Both the position numbers and the translations under genes were made by a program. A stretch of DNA of 64,000 nt from Oceanihabitans iliipiscarium (lineage in GTDB: Bacteria; Bacteroidota; Bacteroidia; Flavobacteriales; Flavobacteriaceae), in assembly GCF_042686125.1 (NCBI RefSeq), contig NZ_JBHUOV010000001.1, forward strand, positions 1,054,001 to 1,118,000. Direction: 5' to 3'. Below are positions 33,024-41,714 of this stretch, piece by piece (positions within the stretch are counted from its first letter, which is position 1; each line of letters opens with the position of its first letter). A model generated the notes under the pieces. The model was not told the origin of the DNA. It saw only the letters and a list, made by a program, of their open reading frames with translations, and searched no databases.

Positions 33024-35552
33024 TTAGAAAGGATAATTTATACCAATATTATATACAGCATTACCAAAGTTATAATCTGTAAACCAGCGATTGCCTTCAT
33101 CTAAAGAAGGGTTGTAAGTTTTAAATCCTATATCTAAACGAGCGACTGCGAAGCCAAAATCGTAACGAATACCAAAACCAGTACCGACAGCTATATCTTT
33201 TAAGGATGAAAAGCTATCAAAAGTTGCCTTAGGGTCTTCAACGTCATCAAAAACATTCCAGATATTACCAACATCGATAAATAGAGCAGCATTAACATTG
33301 CCAAAGACATTGAATCTGTTTTCTAAGTTAAAGGCAAGCTTTAAATTAGCTTCATTAAATTCGTTATTAGAACTCGAGCTTCCTGGACCTAAGTTATAAG
33401 CGGTCCATGCGCGATTATCGTTAGTTCCTCCAGCAAAGAAACTCTTAGAAAAAGGAATGTTTGTTGAGTTTCCATAAGGAATTGCAATACCTAAAAAGCC
33501 ACGCGCTGCAAGAACATTTTTTTTGCCTAAATCCCAATGACGAATATAATCAAACTCTGTTTTTACATATTGAGAGTAGGCTACATTAAAAAGTTCATAA
33601 CGATCATCGCTGTTTTTTTCTAAACCAAAAAGTTTTGAAGCTGTGGAGAAGATGTTACCAGCAAGCTCTAATTTAAATCGAAAAATAGAAAAGGTTTCAT
33701 CAAATAAATTTTCTCGTCGATCTAATGTATAGTTGTAATTTGAGGAGAATATCAGGTTGTTTTCTGTTAATCGGTCTTTACGTTCATTTATGGCAGAAAT
33801 AGTTTGATAGTCGTCATCAGTAGAAGTTAAAGTCGTATTTCCTGTTAAGACGTCATTTATAAATAAATCGGTTTCAACTGGAATAGATAAGTTTTCACCA
33901 TCTTCATTATAGTTTAAGTCAAGTGCAATGCTATTTAAATTGTCATAAGAGTTTTGGTAAACACCAAAATAGTTATCTGTGTTTAAGTTTCGGACGTATT
34001 GAATGTTAAAAACATCTAATCTGTTTGTCGTACTTTTATTAGGAAACCATTTGTAGTTAAAAGCACCAGTAAAGGACTGTTTATCTAATCCGATATTAGT
34101 TTGACTAGTCATTGCTAAAGAAATTCTGGTGCTAGGGAACATGTATTTAGGGATGATCTTCTCAGTATTGAATGGAGAAAAAAGCCTAGGAATGGTTAGT
34201 TTTAAATCGGCTCCAATTTCGTTAATATCAAAAAACTGGTCACGTTCGTTGCCTGCATCTTTAGAAGCGCCAATTGAACCAATAGCTGATATTTCAAGGG
34301 TTTCGGCACCTCTAAATATATTACGCATCAATAAATAAGGACTAAAAGCAAAGCCAACAGTCTGGATATTACTTTGAGAGACTTCTGCACTAAATCCTAA
34401 TTTAAACTTTTTTTCTGGTGCTAAGTATATGTTAGCGGTTAAGGTGGTGTCTCGATTTTCGACATATTCGATGTTTGGATATTTAAATGTTCTTAAATTA
34501 CTTAAATGTCGATATGAACGAGTTCTATTAATGTCTCTAAAAGTGCTATTAGGTGTAATAAAAATAGCATCAGTAAGTGCTTTTGGTTTAAAGCGCATTT
34601 TGCCAATGCTGTAAAGATTATAATTGTTGTATGTTACTGAATCTGTAATTGCTTTATTCCTATTTTCATAAGAATTATCTGTGTAAATATTAACGTCTTT
34701 TACCTTATAAACTTTAAAAGGGGTTCGATAAGCAGAGTCTTGTTTTCTTACGACTCTGTTTTTTATTTGTATTTCGATAGGCATTTTATGGTCTATGTCA
34801 ATAGAATCCATTTTAAAATACACATAGTCCTGACTAAAATGAAAGATTCCAGAATTTCTAAAATGATCTGTAATGCGTTCGCGTTCTTGTTGGAAGTTTA
34901 CAGTTTTATATTGTTCTTTTTTAATAAATGATTTGTGTTTTTCTGTTTCATACAGCGAATCTAAAACAGGAGTATCTATAGCAGTAGTTATAGAATCAAT
35001 TGTGTATGGTTTGCCTTTTATAACAGTATAATTAACAGCAGCCTTTTTATTATCCAAAGTGTCTGTTTTTGCAGTAGCTTTAGCATTAAACCAGCCATTA
35101 TTAATGTAATAGCTTTCTAAACGATTTATAGATTTTTCTGTTCGAGCATCATTAAGTATTACAGGTGCTTCTCCTGTTTTTTTTAGCCACGAATTAAAAT
35201 TTATTTTAGATTGTAAATATTTATCGAGCTGTTTTTTAGATAAGAAGCGTTCTAATCTTGCTTTTCGTTTAGGGTTTCTATTAATTTTTTCATGCACAAT
35301 AGAATCTATATTAGGTCTTGCAGTATTGTATATGAATAATCTTAAAGGAATATTATTAAATAATAATGTTCTGTTAGGTCTTTGGTATAATAAGTTGTTA
35401 ATTCTTTCAGAATTATCTTTTTTACCATCAACAAGAATTGTGTTTTTGGTGAGTAGATGTTGATTTTCACCAACTCTTTTAACGGCATTACAAGACGTAA
35501 AAAATAGTGCTATAAAAACAAGTAATACTATTTTAAGATGCAATAATTTCAA
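33024..35552 (-). CDS. tamL: Translocation and assembly module lipoprotein TamL (BamA-like)
   Basis: An 842-residue Omp85-type protein. The N-terminus is a lipoprotein signal with FFTSC (C21), which distinguishes TamL from BamA and TamA. POTRA-like repeats fill the first half (for example NGWFNAKATAKTD and VNYTVIKGKPYTIDSI near 150-190). The C-terminal half is a 16-strand-type barrel with FGIRYDFGFAVARLDIGF near the end, terminating in the outer-membrane signature INYPF. TamL is thought to work with TamB in placing outer-membrane proteins or lipids. No tamB is in the window. It is divergent from the RNA methyltransferase gene. Confidence 0.88.
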   Translation of the reverse strand: MKLLHLKIVLLVFIALFFTSCNAVKRVGENQHLLTKNTILVDGKKDNSERINNLLYQRPNRTLLFNNIPLRLFIYNTARPNIDSIVHEKINRNPKRKARLERFLSKKQLDKYLQSKINFNSWLKKTGEAPVILNDARTEKSINRLESYYINNGWFNAKATAKTDTLDNKKAAVNYTVIKGKPYTIDSITTAIDTPVLDSLYETEKHKSFIKKEQYKTVNFQQERERITDHFRNSGIFHFSQDYVYFKMDSIDIDHKMPIEIQIKNRVVRKQDSAYRTPFKVYKVKDVNIYTDNSYENRNKAITDSVTYNNYNLYSIGKMRFKPKALTDAIFITPNSTFRDINRTRSYRHLSNLRTFKYPNIEYVENRDTTLTANIYLAPEKKFKLGFSAEVSQSNIQTVGFAFSPYLLMRNIFRGAETLEISAIGSIGASKDAGNERDQFFDINEIGADLKLTIPRLFSPFNTEKIIPKYMFPSTRISLAMTSQTNIGLDKQSFTGAFNYKWFPNKSTTNRLDVFNIQYVRNLNTDNYFGVYQNSYDNLNSIALDLNYNEDGENLSIPVETDLFINDVLTGNTTLTSTDDDYQTISAINERKDRLTENNLIFSSNYNYTLDRRENLFDETFSIFRFKLELAGNIFSTASKLFGLEKNSDDRYELFNVAYSQYVKTEFDYIRHWDLGKKNVLAARGFLGIAIPYGNSTNIPFSKSFFAGGTNDNRAWTAYNLGPGSSSSNNEFNEANLKLAFNLENRFNVFGNVNAALFIDVGNIWNVFDDVEDPKATFDSFSSLKDIAVGTGFGIRYDFGFAVARLDIGFKTYNPSLDEGNRWFTDYNFGNAVYNIGINYPF

Positions 35553-35655
35553 GTCTTTTTAAATGATAAATTAATACTAATTTTGTTTTTAAGAATTTAA
35601 GATATAATCTTTATATAAAATATCCTGTTAAAGGATTCAAAAATACACTATTTGC

Positions 35656-36372
35656 ATGGTATCAAAAAGCCAAATAAAACTAATAACACGATTAAAGCAA
35701 AAAAAGTTTAGACAGCAAGAAGGCTTGTTTGTTGCCGAAGGCCTAAAAACTATTAATGAACTTTTAAACTCTTCTTTAAAGCTTCATCATGTATTTTCGA
35801 CTAAGACCTTCAATTTTGGTGCCAAGAATGAAACTTTGATTACTGAGAATGAATTAAAAAAAATCAGCTTTTTAACCACGCCAAATCAAGCCTTAGCCAT
35901 TTTTGAAATCCCAAAATCGCAAGCTATTCAAGGCAATAGCTTAATTGTTGCTTTAGATAATGTTAGAGATCCAGGCAATTTAGGAACCATCATAAGACTT
36001 TGTGATTGGTTTGGTATTCCGGATTTAGTTTGTAGCGAAACAACTGTTGATTGTTATAACCCAAAGGTTATTCAAGCTACAATGGGTTCTATTACACGTG
36101 TTAATGTGAGTTATATTGATTTAGAACATTTTTTAAAGACTACCGAATCTGAAGTTTTTGGGACGTTTATGGATGGTGAAAATGTGTACGAATCTAGCTT
36201 GCCTAGCCAAGGTGTTTTGGTGTTGGGAAATGAAGCAAATGGTATTTCTGCTGCTATTGAAGCTTGGGTTGATAAAAGGATTACGATTCCAAGATTTGGC
36301 ACACTTCAAGCGACTGAAAGTTTAAATGTCGCAACAGCAACAGCAATAATGCTAAGTGAATTTAAGCGCTAG
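35656..36372 (+). CDS. TrmH/SpoU-family RNA methyltransferase
   Basis: A 238-residue SPOUT methyltransferase that probably 2'-O-methylates rRNA or tRNA. All three family motifs are visible: NVRDPGNLGTIIR (about 99-111), VLVLGNEANGIS near 186 and IPRFGTLQATESLNVATATAIML near 215. A short N-terminal substrate-binding domain (residues 1-90, QIKLITRLKQKKFRQQEGLFVAEG) resembles the RlmB/TsnR kind. The exact target base cannot be read from sequence. It ends 1 bp before the end of porT on the other strand. Confidence 0.92.
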   Translation: MVSKSQIKLITRLKQKKFRQQEGLFVAEGLKTINELLNSSLKLHHVFSTKTFNFGAKNETLITENELKKISFLTTPNQALAIFEIPKSQAIQGNSLIVALDNVRDPGNLGTIIRLCDWFGIPDLVCSETTVDCYNPKVIQATMGSITRVNVSYIDLEHFLKTTESEVFGTFMDGENVYESSLPSQGVLVLGNEANGISAAIEAWVDKRITIPRFGTLQATESLNVATATAIMLSEFKR

Positions 36373-36373
36373 G

Positions 36374-37087
36374 TTATTGGAAAGTTAAGTTAATAAACAA
36401 GCCTCTAGTTTTCATGCTTTTTACATTTCCTGTCCATGGACTATTAGGATCCACATCAGGAACAATTTCATTGTTAAAAGAAAATACACCACGAACGGAA
36501 GGTGTAAACTTAAAGAAGAACAGGTAAAAATCTATCCCAAAACCAAGTTCATAAAAATATAAATTCTTATTTGTTCTAAATTCTCCAGCGCTGTTATCGT
36601 CTGGGTTATCTTGATTACTAGATAAGTTTAATGCAGTAGAAAATCCACCAACAATAAAAGGTTTAAAGTTATTGATTCTTTTAGTCGATAATTTTAAAAG
36701 TAAAGGCACGTGAATGTAAGTTGCTTTTACCTCTCGAATTAAATCTGAGTCTGTATATTCTAATCCGCTAAAATAGCTTTCATCATAGATTAAATTACGA
36801 GTTGTGATATACAAACCAGGCTCTAATCTTACATCTATATAATCATTTATGCGTAAGTTTCCTATAAGACCAACACTAAAGCCAATGCTTTTTTCTACAA
36901 GGATATCTTTTCTGTCTTGATAATAATCAAAATTAAAATCGTAACTATTAAAACCAAGAAAATAGCCATAGCTTAATGTTTTTTTATCTACATTTTCATT
37001 GTTTTTAATTTTCTCTTTGTCAAATAATTGAGCAGAAGCAGATTGAATGCAAAAAAAAGTAATAAGTATTGCAAGTATATTCTTCAT
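36374..37087 (-). CDS. porT: Type IX secretion / gliding protein PorT
   Basis: A 237-residue outer-membrane beta-barrel protein with a signal peptide (1-19, cleaved after SASA). The sequence has barrel strands ending in aromatic residues, with the family-like LSYGYFLGFNSYDFNFDY, ATYIHVPLLLKLSTKR and a terminal RGLFINLTFQ. PorT is needed for the type IX secretion system. Assignment rests on overall pattern and on its place directly after ubiE (2 bp gap), an arrangement I recall from other Flavobacteriaceae. A generic PorT-family barrel is the alternative. Confidence 0.85.
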   Translation of the reverse strand: MKNILAILITFFCIQSASAQLFDKEKIKNNENVDKKTLSYGYFLGFNSYDFNFDYYQDRKDILVEKSIGFSVGLIGNLRINDYIDVRLEPGLYITTRNLIYDESYFSGLEYTDSDLIREVKATYIHVPLLLKLSTKRINNFKPFIVGGFSTALNLSSNQDNPDDNSAGEFRTNKNLYFYELGFGIDFYLFFFKFTPSVRGVFSFNNEIVPDVDPNSPWTGNVKSMKTRGLFINLTFQ

Positions 37088-37089
37088 AT

Positions 37090-37815
37090 TTATTTAGACG
37101 ATTTATAAATAGTTGCCACTCCAAAAGTTTGTGGAAAATCTTTCACATTAATAAACCCAATTTCTCTTAAAATATTGTTTAATGCTTCACCAAAAGGAAA
37201 CACAGAAGCAGATTCACATAGATACTTATATGCGCTTCGGTCTTTTGAGAATATTTTCCCAATTAGAGGCAGTATGTTTTTTGTATATAAATTATAGCCT
37301 TGTTTAAAAGGTGTTTTTGTAGGCATAGAAGTTTCTAAAATCACAAATGTACCTTGAGGTTTTAAGACACGATATATTTCTTTTAAGCCTTTTTCAAGGG
37401 TTTCAAAATTACGCACACCAAATGCAACAGTAATTGCATCAAAAGAATTATCTTCAAAAGGCATGTGCTCGCTATCGCCTAAAACCATTTCAATAGTGTT
37501 TTCTAAAGCACGCTTTTTAACTTTGTCTTTGCCAATATCTAACATGCCACTACTAATGTCTAGACCAATAATTTTTTCAGCATTAGTTTGAGCTAAATTA
37601 ATAGCTAAATCTCCTGTTCCTGTAGCGATATCTAAAATGGTTTTTGGTTGAGCTTCTTTGACCATAGCTACCACTTTTTTTCTCCATTTCACATCAATAC
37701 CAAATGAGATAACACGATTTAAACCATCGTAATCTTTTGATATGGTGTCAAACATTTTGGTAACCTGTTCTTTCTTACCTAAATCGCTATCCTTATATGG
37801 TTTAACTTTCGACAA
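37090..37815 (-). CDS. ubiE: Demethylmenaquinone methyltransferase
   Basis: UbiE/MenG performs the last step of menaquinone synthesis, C-methylation by SAM. The 241-residue protein has the N-terminal family motif VTKMFDTISKDYDGLNRVISFGID, SAM loop LDIATGTGDLA (about 61-71), GDSEHMPFEDNSFDAITVAFGVRN and RVLKPQGTFVILE. Menaquinone is the only quinone in Bacteroidota and is the likely electron acceptor of the Nqr complex encoded at 54-60 kb. The likely start is supported by a TAGGTTTG -7 box on the minus strand (37837-37830). Confidence 0.95.
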   Translation of the reverse strand: MSKVKPYKDSDLGKKEQVTKMFDTISKDYDGLNRVISFGIDVKWRKKVVAMVKEAQPKTILDIATGTGDLAINLAQTNAEKIIGLDISSGMLDIGKDKVKKRALENTIEMVLGDSEHMPFEDNSFDAITVAFGVRNFETLEKGLKEIYRVLKPQGTFVILETSMPTKTPFKQGYNLYTKNILPLIGKIFSKDRSAYKYLCESASVFPFGEALNNILREIGFINVKDFPQTFGVATIYKSSK

Positions 37816-37829
37816 ATCTATTTTTTTGG

Positions 37830-37837
37830 CAAACCTA
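37830..37837 (-). promoter_or_regulatory. -7 box of ubiE-porT
   Basis: On the minus strand this reads TAGGTTTG, an exact TAnnTTTG match 14 bp before the ubiE ATG. No convincing -33 TTG is seen. Confidence 0.5.
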
Positions 37838-37916
37838 CATATTTTTTTTTATTTATATCCTTCCGAAGTCATCAAATCAAATGCTTGTCTATCATTTATA
37901 TCTTAATATTTTGCAG

Positions 37917-37924
37917 TATATTTG
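37917..37924 (+). promoter_or_regulatory. -7 box of trkA-trkH
   Basis: TATATTTG is an exact TAnnTTTG match, 23 bp before the trkA ATG at 37948. The nearest TTG upstream is at 37885, too far for usual spacing. The box overlaps the region that would be coding if translation began at 37885, supporting the later start. Confidence 0.55.
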
Positions 37925-37947
37925 CTTACTTTTTTATTATAATACAG

Positions 37948-39297
37948 ATGAAAATAATTATTGCTGGAGCTGGTGAAGTAGGATTTCATTTAGCAAAATT
38001 ATTGTCTTACGAATCGCAAGAAATAACCTTATTAGACACTAATAAAGAAAGTCTGACTTATGCAGACAATCACTTAGATATAAAAGTTATCAAAGGAGAT
38101 GCTACATCCATAGCAATTTTAAAAGAAGCTAAAGTTGATCAAAGTGATTTGGTAATAGCGGTTACTGCTTCAGAAACGACTAATATTACAGTCTGTGTTC
38201 TAGCAAAGCAATTAGGTTCAAAACGTACTATTGCTCGAATTTCGAATACAGAGTTTATTAATCATAAAGATGAAGTAGGATTTACTAAATTTGGAATTGA
38301 TGAACTTATTTCTCCAGAATCTTTAGCTGCTTCAGAAATTGAATTGTTACTCAATCAATCAGCGTTTAATGATAGTTACGAATTTGATGAAGGCGCTCTA
38401 ACCATGGTTGGCTTAAGCTTATCGAGAACTGCATCTTTTGTTGGAAAAACAGTTCGTGAAGCCGCTCAATTATTTTCTGAAATCCATTTCGTTCCTATTG
38501 CAATTCAGCGCTTTGGAACACAGTATACAATTATTCCAAGAGGAGATACTCAGTTTAAAGAAGGTGATAATGTTGTATTTATTACTAGTGAAGGTGGTGG
38601 TGATGAGTTGTGTAAAATGACTGGAAAAAGTAATACCGAAATTAAAAATGTAATGATCTTAGGAGGTAGTAAGATTGGGTTTAAAACTTCTAGAGATTTA
38701 TATGAAAATGGATTTAATGTAAAGCTCATTGAAAAAGACAAAGAACGTGCTTTCGACTTAGCAGATATACTTCCGCGTGTTTTGGTTATTAATGGTGATG
38801 GCCGAAATGTTGATTTACTAGATGAAGAAAGTATTCATGAAATGGATGCGTTTATTTCTGTTACAGGAAATTCTGAAACCAATATTATGTCCTGTTTAGT
38901 CGCAAAGTCTAAAGGGGTAAAGAAAACCATTGCCTTGGTTGAAAACATGGATTATTTCGAATTGTCTCAATCTATTGGAATTGACACATTAATTAACAAA
39001 AAGCTTTTAGCAGCAAACAACATTTTTAGATATATTAGAAAAGGAGAAGTGGTTGCTATGACCAAATTGAATAATATGAATGCGGAGTTGTTGGAGTTTA
39101 AAGTGAAAGCCAACTCAGAAATAACAAATAAGTTTATTAAAGATGTTGATTTTCCGCGTTCAGCCATTATTGGTGGTGTAGTAAGAGATGGAGAAGGCTA
39201 TATAGCTCTTGGGAGCTTTAGAATTCAAGAAGGAGATAAAGTCGTTGTTTGTTGCCTTCCAAGGTCTATAAAACGTGTAGAAAAAATCTTTTTGTAA
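37948..39297 (+). CDS. trkA: Trk potassium uptake regulatory protein TrkA
   Basis: TrkA is the cytoplasmic NAD(H)/nucleotide-binding gate of the Trk K+ channel. The 449-residue protein has two RCK units, each with a Rossmann motif: AGAGEVGFHLAKLL (6-19) and ILGGSKIGFKTSRDL near 232, and each followed by a TrkA-C domain. The frame is open from 37885, but the ATG at 37948 (MKIIIAGAGEVG) is the normal family start. The stop TAATG overlaps the trkH ATG by one base, indicating coupling. Confidence 0.95.
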   Translation: MKIIIAGAGEVGFHLAKLLSYESQEITLLDTNKESLTYADNHLDIKVIKGDATSIAILKEAKVDQSDLVIAVTASETTNITVCVLAKQLGSKRTIARISNTEFINHKDEVGFTKFGIDELISPESLAASEIELLLNQSAFNDSYEFDEGALTMVGLSLSRTASFVGKTVREAAQLFSEIHFVPIAIQRFGTQYTIIPRGDTQFKEGDNVVFITSEGGGDELCKMTGKSNTEIKNVMILGGSKIGFKTSRDLYENGFNVKLIEKDKERAFDLADILPRVLVINGDGRNVDLLDEESIHEMDAFISVTGNSETNIMSCLVAKSKGVKKTIALVENMDYFELSQSIGIDTLINKKLLAANNIFRYIRKGEVVAMTKLNNMNAELLEFKVKANSEITNKFIKDVDFPRSAIIGGVVRDGEGYIALGSFRIQEGDKVVVCCLPRSIKRVEKIFL

Positions 39298-40799
39298 TGA
39301 GAAGAATAAAGCTTAATTACAAAATTATCTTCCATTTTTTTGGTTTGCTCTTATTGTTTAATGGTGGCTTTATGCTATTGTCTTCACTCATTAGCTTGAT
39401 TTATAAAGATGGGGTTACTTTTAAATTATTCCTTTCAGGTATCGTCACTCTTTCTGTAGGCGTTTTAGCTATGATATTGACTCGGAAACATTCCAAAGAA
39501 ATGAACAAGCGAGAAGGATATATCGTTGTTACTTTTGGATGGATTGTTATGGCATTATCTGGAACTTTACCTTATGTGTTTACTGAAAGTATTCCACAAT
39601 TTACAGATGCATTTTTTGAAACCATGTCTGGTTTTACGACAACTGGAGCTTCTATTTTAAATGATATTGAAGTTGTGCCTAAAGGTGTTTTGTTTTGGAG
39701 AAGTTTAACACATTGGATTGGTGGTATGGGAATTATTGTTCTTGCTATAGCTATTTTGCCCTTATTAGGTATTGGAGGAATGCAGCTTTTTGCGGCTGAA
39801 GCTCCTGGCCCTAGTACAGATAAATTACACCCTAGAATTACTGATACAGCAAAACGGTTATGGTTAATTTATGTAGGGTATACTGCTGCTGAAACGATTC
39901 TGCTTCAAGTTGCAGGCATGTCATTTTTTGACGCGATAAATCACGCGTTATCCACGTTGTCAACTGGAGGCTTTTCAACAAAAAATGCGAGTGTAGCACA
40001 TTGGAATAATCAGCCTATTATTCAGTATATTATTATCGTCTTTATGTTTTTAGCAGGAACCAATTTTGTATTAAGCTACTTTGCTTTTAAAGGAAAAGTG
40101 CAAAAAATTATTAAAGATGAAGAGTTTAAACTTTACTTTAAGTTTATTGCTATTTTTACATTAATAGCTGCGGTAATTATTTACTTTAGAGCAGATATTG
40201 CTGCGTCTAGCATTGCGCATCCTATGGTCTTAGGAGAGGCAGAAAGTGCCTTTCGCCATGCATTATTTCAGGTGTTAGCGATAGTTACTACAACTGGTTT
40301 TGTTACTGCAGATTATACCATGTGGACACCTTTTCTAATAGTGTTCTTTTTCGGACTTATGTTTTTAGGTGGTTCGGCAGGTAGTACTTCTGGAGGAGTT
40401 AAAGTCGTGCGTCATTTGGTTTTAATTAAAAATGGTTTTTTAGAGTTTAAAAGAACGTTACATCCTAACGCTGTTTTACCAGTTCGCTATAATAAAAAAG
40501 CAATTTCTGGAGATATTGTATTTAATATTCTTGCTTTTTTTATTCTTTATATGTTATCCTTTATTGTAGGTTCTTTAGTGTTTTCAATGTTTGGTATTGA
40601 CTTTGAATCTTCTGTTGGCTTGGCAGCTTCTAGTCTAGGGAATGTTGGTCCAGCTCTTGGAGATTTTGGCCCAGTAAATAATTATTCAGCTTTACCTAAT
40701 TTAGGAAAATGGTGGTGTAGCTTTTTAATGCTCATTGGTCGTTTAGAATTGTTCACTGTGCTTATTTTATTTACGCCTTTTTTCTGGCGAAATAGATAA
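39297..40799 (+). CDS. trkH: Trk potassium uptake channel TrkH
   Basis: The 500-residue membrane channel subunit that works with TrkA. Selectivity-filter motifs are visible in the pore loops: SGFTTTGASIL near 110, LSTLSTGGFSTKN near 220, VTTTGFVTADY near 335 and ASSLGNVGPALGDFG near 445. About ten membrane segments fit the family. The start is the ATG in the TAATG junction with trkA; an upstream in-frame ATG at 39249 lies inside trkA and is unlikely. No terminator is evident downstream. Confidence 0.95.
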   Translation: MRRIKLNYKIIFHFFGLLLLFNGGFMLLSSLISLIYKDGVTFKLFLSGIVTLSVGVLAMILTRKHSKEMNKREGYIVVTFGWIVMALSGTLPYVFTESIPQFTDAFFETMSGFTTTGASILNDIEVVPKGVLFWRSLTHWIGGMGIIVLAIAILPLLGIGGMQLFAAEAPGPSTDKLHPRITDTAKRLWLIYVGYTAAETILLQVAGMSFFDAINHALSTLSTGGFSTKNASVAHWNNQPIIQYIIIVFMFLAGTNFVLSYFAFKGKVQKIIKDEEFKLYFKFIAIFTLIAAVIIYFRADIAASSIAHPMVLGEAESAFRHALFQVLAIVTTTGFVTADYTMWTPFLIVFFFGLMFLGGSAGSTSGGVKVVRHLVLIKNGFLEFKRTLHPNAVLPVRYNKKAISGDIVFNILAFFILYMLSFIVGSLVFSMFGIDFESSVGLAASSLGNVGPALGDFGPVNNYSALPNLGKWWCSFLMLIGRLELFTVLILFTPFFWRNR

Positions 40800-40939
40800 G
40801 TTTTGCAAAATAATTTATTCTTAAATTCTTGAGTATTTATAGGTGTTTTGTCGCTATAGCTGAGTTTCAAGATGATTTGAATTGTAACATTTTTTAAATT
40901 GGCTCGTCTATATTATACAAACCAATTAAAAACACAATC

Positions 40940-41194
40940 ATGGAATTATTAATCACATCTCAAGATTTAGAACCGCTTCCCAAGTACAATGAAGACCAAG
41001 TAAATCAACCTTTAGGGTTTTTAAATTCAAACTACCAACAAATTGTTAGACACACTTATAATAAAATGAACTCTGGTTCAGTTTTTGGAATAAGACAGCG
41101 TCTTAAAAGTAAGCAATACAATTCCTGTTGCTCTATTGAAACGACTTTAAAAGTGTCTTTGTTTTTAGTAATATTTCTTATAGCCATTTTATAA
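40940..41194 (+). CDS. Small protein with C-terminal membrane segment
   Basis: An 84-residue predicted protein. The N-terminal two-thirds are hydrophilic (ITSQDLEPLPKYNEDQ, a short acidic/proline stretch), and the last 17 residues (VSLFLVIFLIAIL) form one membrane segment, so it would be tail-anchored. I recognise no family. Codon use resembles that of neighbours and it has its own ATG with an AT-rich upstream region. It is similar in plan, not in sequence, to the small protein at 41419. Confidence 0.55.
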   Translation: MELLITSQDLEPLPKYNEDQVNQPLGFLNSNYQQIVRHTYNKMNSGSVFGIRQRLKSKQYNSCCSIETTLKVSLFLVIFLIAIL

Positions 41195-41337
41195 TTTATA
41201 GTTTCAAAATATTTTTTTGGATTTATAGCGTAACGTTTTTGCGTAAAGTATTACTTATAATATAAAGCAGCTTTTTTATAGATTGTTAACTGATGATCTT
41301 TTGAGCTAATCTCAAAAATAATCTTTTATACCATTAC

Positions 41338-41378
41338 ATAGAAATTCAAGAATATTAATTCTTGCTCAAGTATTCTAT
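41338..41378. other. Hairpin in the gap between two small membrane protein genes
   Basis: The core CAAGAAT / ATTCTTG (41347-41353, 41358-41364, loop ATTA) is enclosed by ATAGAA / TTCTAT (41338-41343, 41373-41378). No T run follows, so it is not an ordinary terminator. It lies about 40 bp before the ATG at 41419, where it could be part of the leader. The rest of 41195-41418 shows nothing I can assign. Confidence 0.4.
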
Positions 41379-41418
41379 GCTCTAAACTTTAATGTTTCAC
41401 TTTTAAAAACTAGAACTT

Positions 41419-41685
41419 ATGAGCTTCGGTGTTGTGCAATCGGGAATAACTACCTTAAAGAATAACAGAAATCTATTATCAAAAAGGAAAAAACTAAAAA
41501 ACAATTTAGGAAACAATAGTAGTAAACGATTAACAGACTATAATTTACCTAAGTCTAATCCAATGGTTTTAAAACAATTAAAAGAAAAAATTAGGTTAGA
41601 ACATAAGAAGACTACACAAAAGCAGTTACTTGTTTTTTGCTTGGTAATTATACCTTTAATTACACTATTAATCATTTATATATAA
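41419..41685 (+). CDS. Small basic protein with C-terminal membrane segment
   Basis: An 88-residue protein. The N-terminus SFGVVQSGITTLKNNRNLL, a basic middle part (KKRK, KKLKNN) and LKQLKEKIRLEHKKTTQKQ precede one membrane segment (about 69-88). I recall small flavobacterial proteins of the same pattern, with a start like SxGxxxxxIxxLKNNxR, a linker, an amphipathic L.xIR.K helix and a terminal membrane segment, all of unknown function. The pattern supports a real gene. A terminator stem follows directly. Confidence 0.7.
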   Translation: MSFGVVQSGITTLKNNRNLLSKRKKLKNNLGNNSSKRLTDYNLPKSNPMVLKQLKEKIRLEHKKTTQKQLLVFCLVIIPLITLLIIYI

Positions 41686-41709
41686 AAGCCATATATTAAT
41701 GGCTTTTAT
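41682..41709. terminator. Bidirectional terminator
   Basis: ATAAAAGCCAT (41682-41692) pairs with ATGGCTTTTAT (41699-41709). It lies between the convergent small-protein gene and the aminotransferase gene, overlapping the former's stop codon. Confidence 0.8.
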
Positions 41710-41714
41710 GTTTA

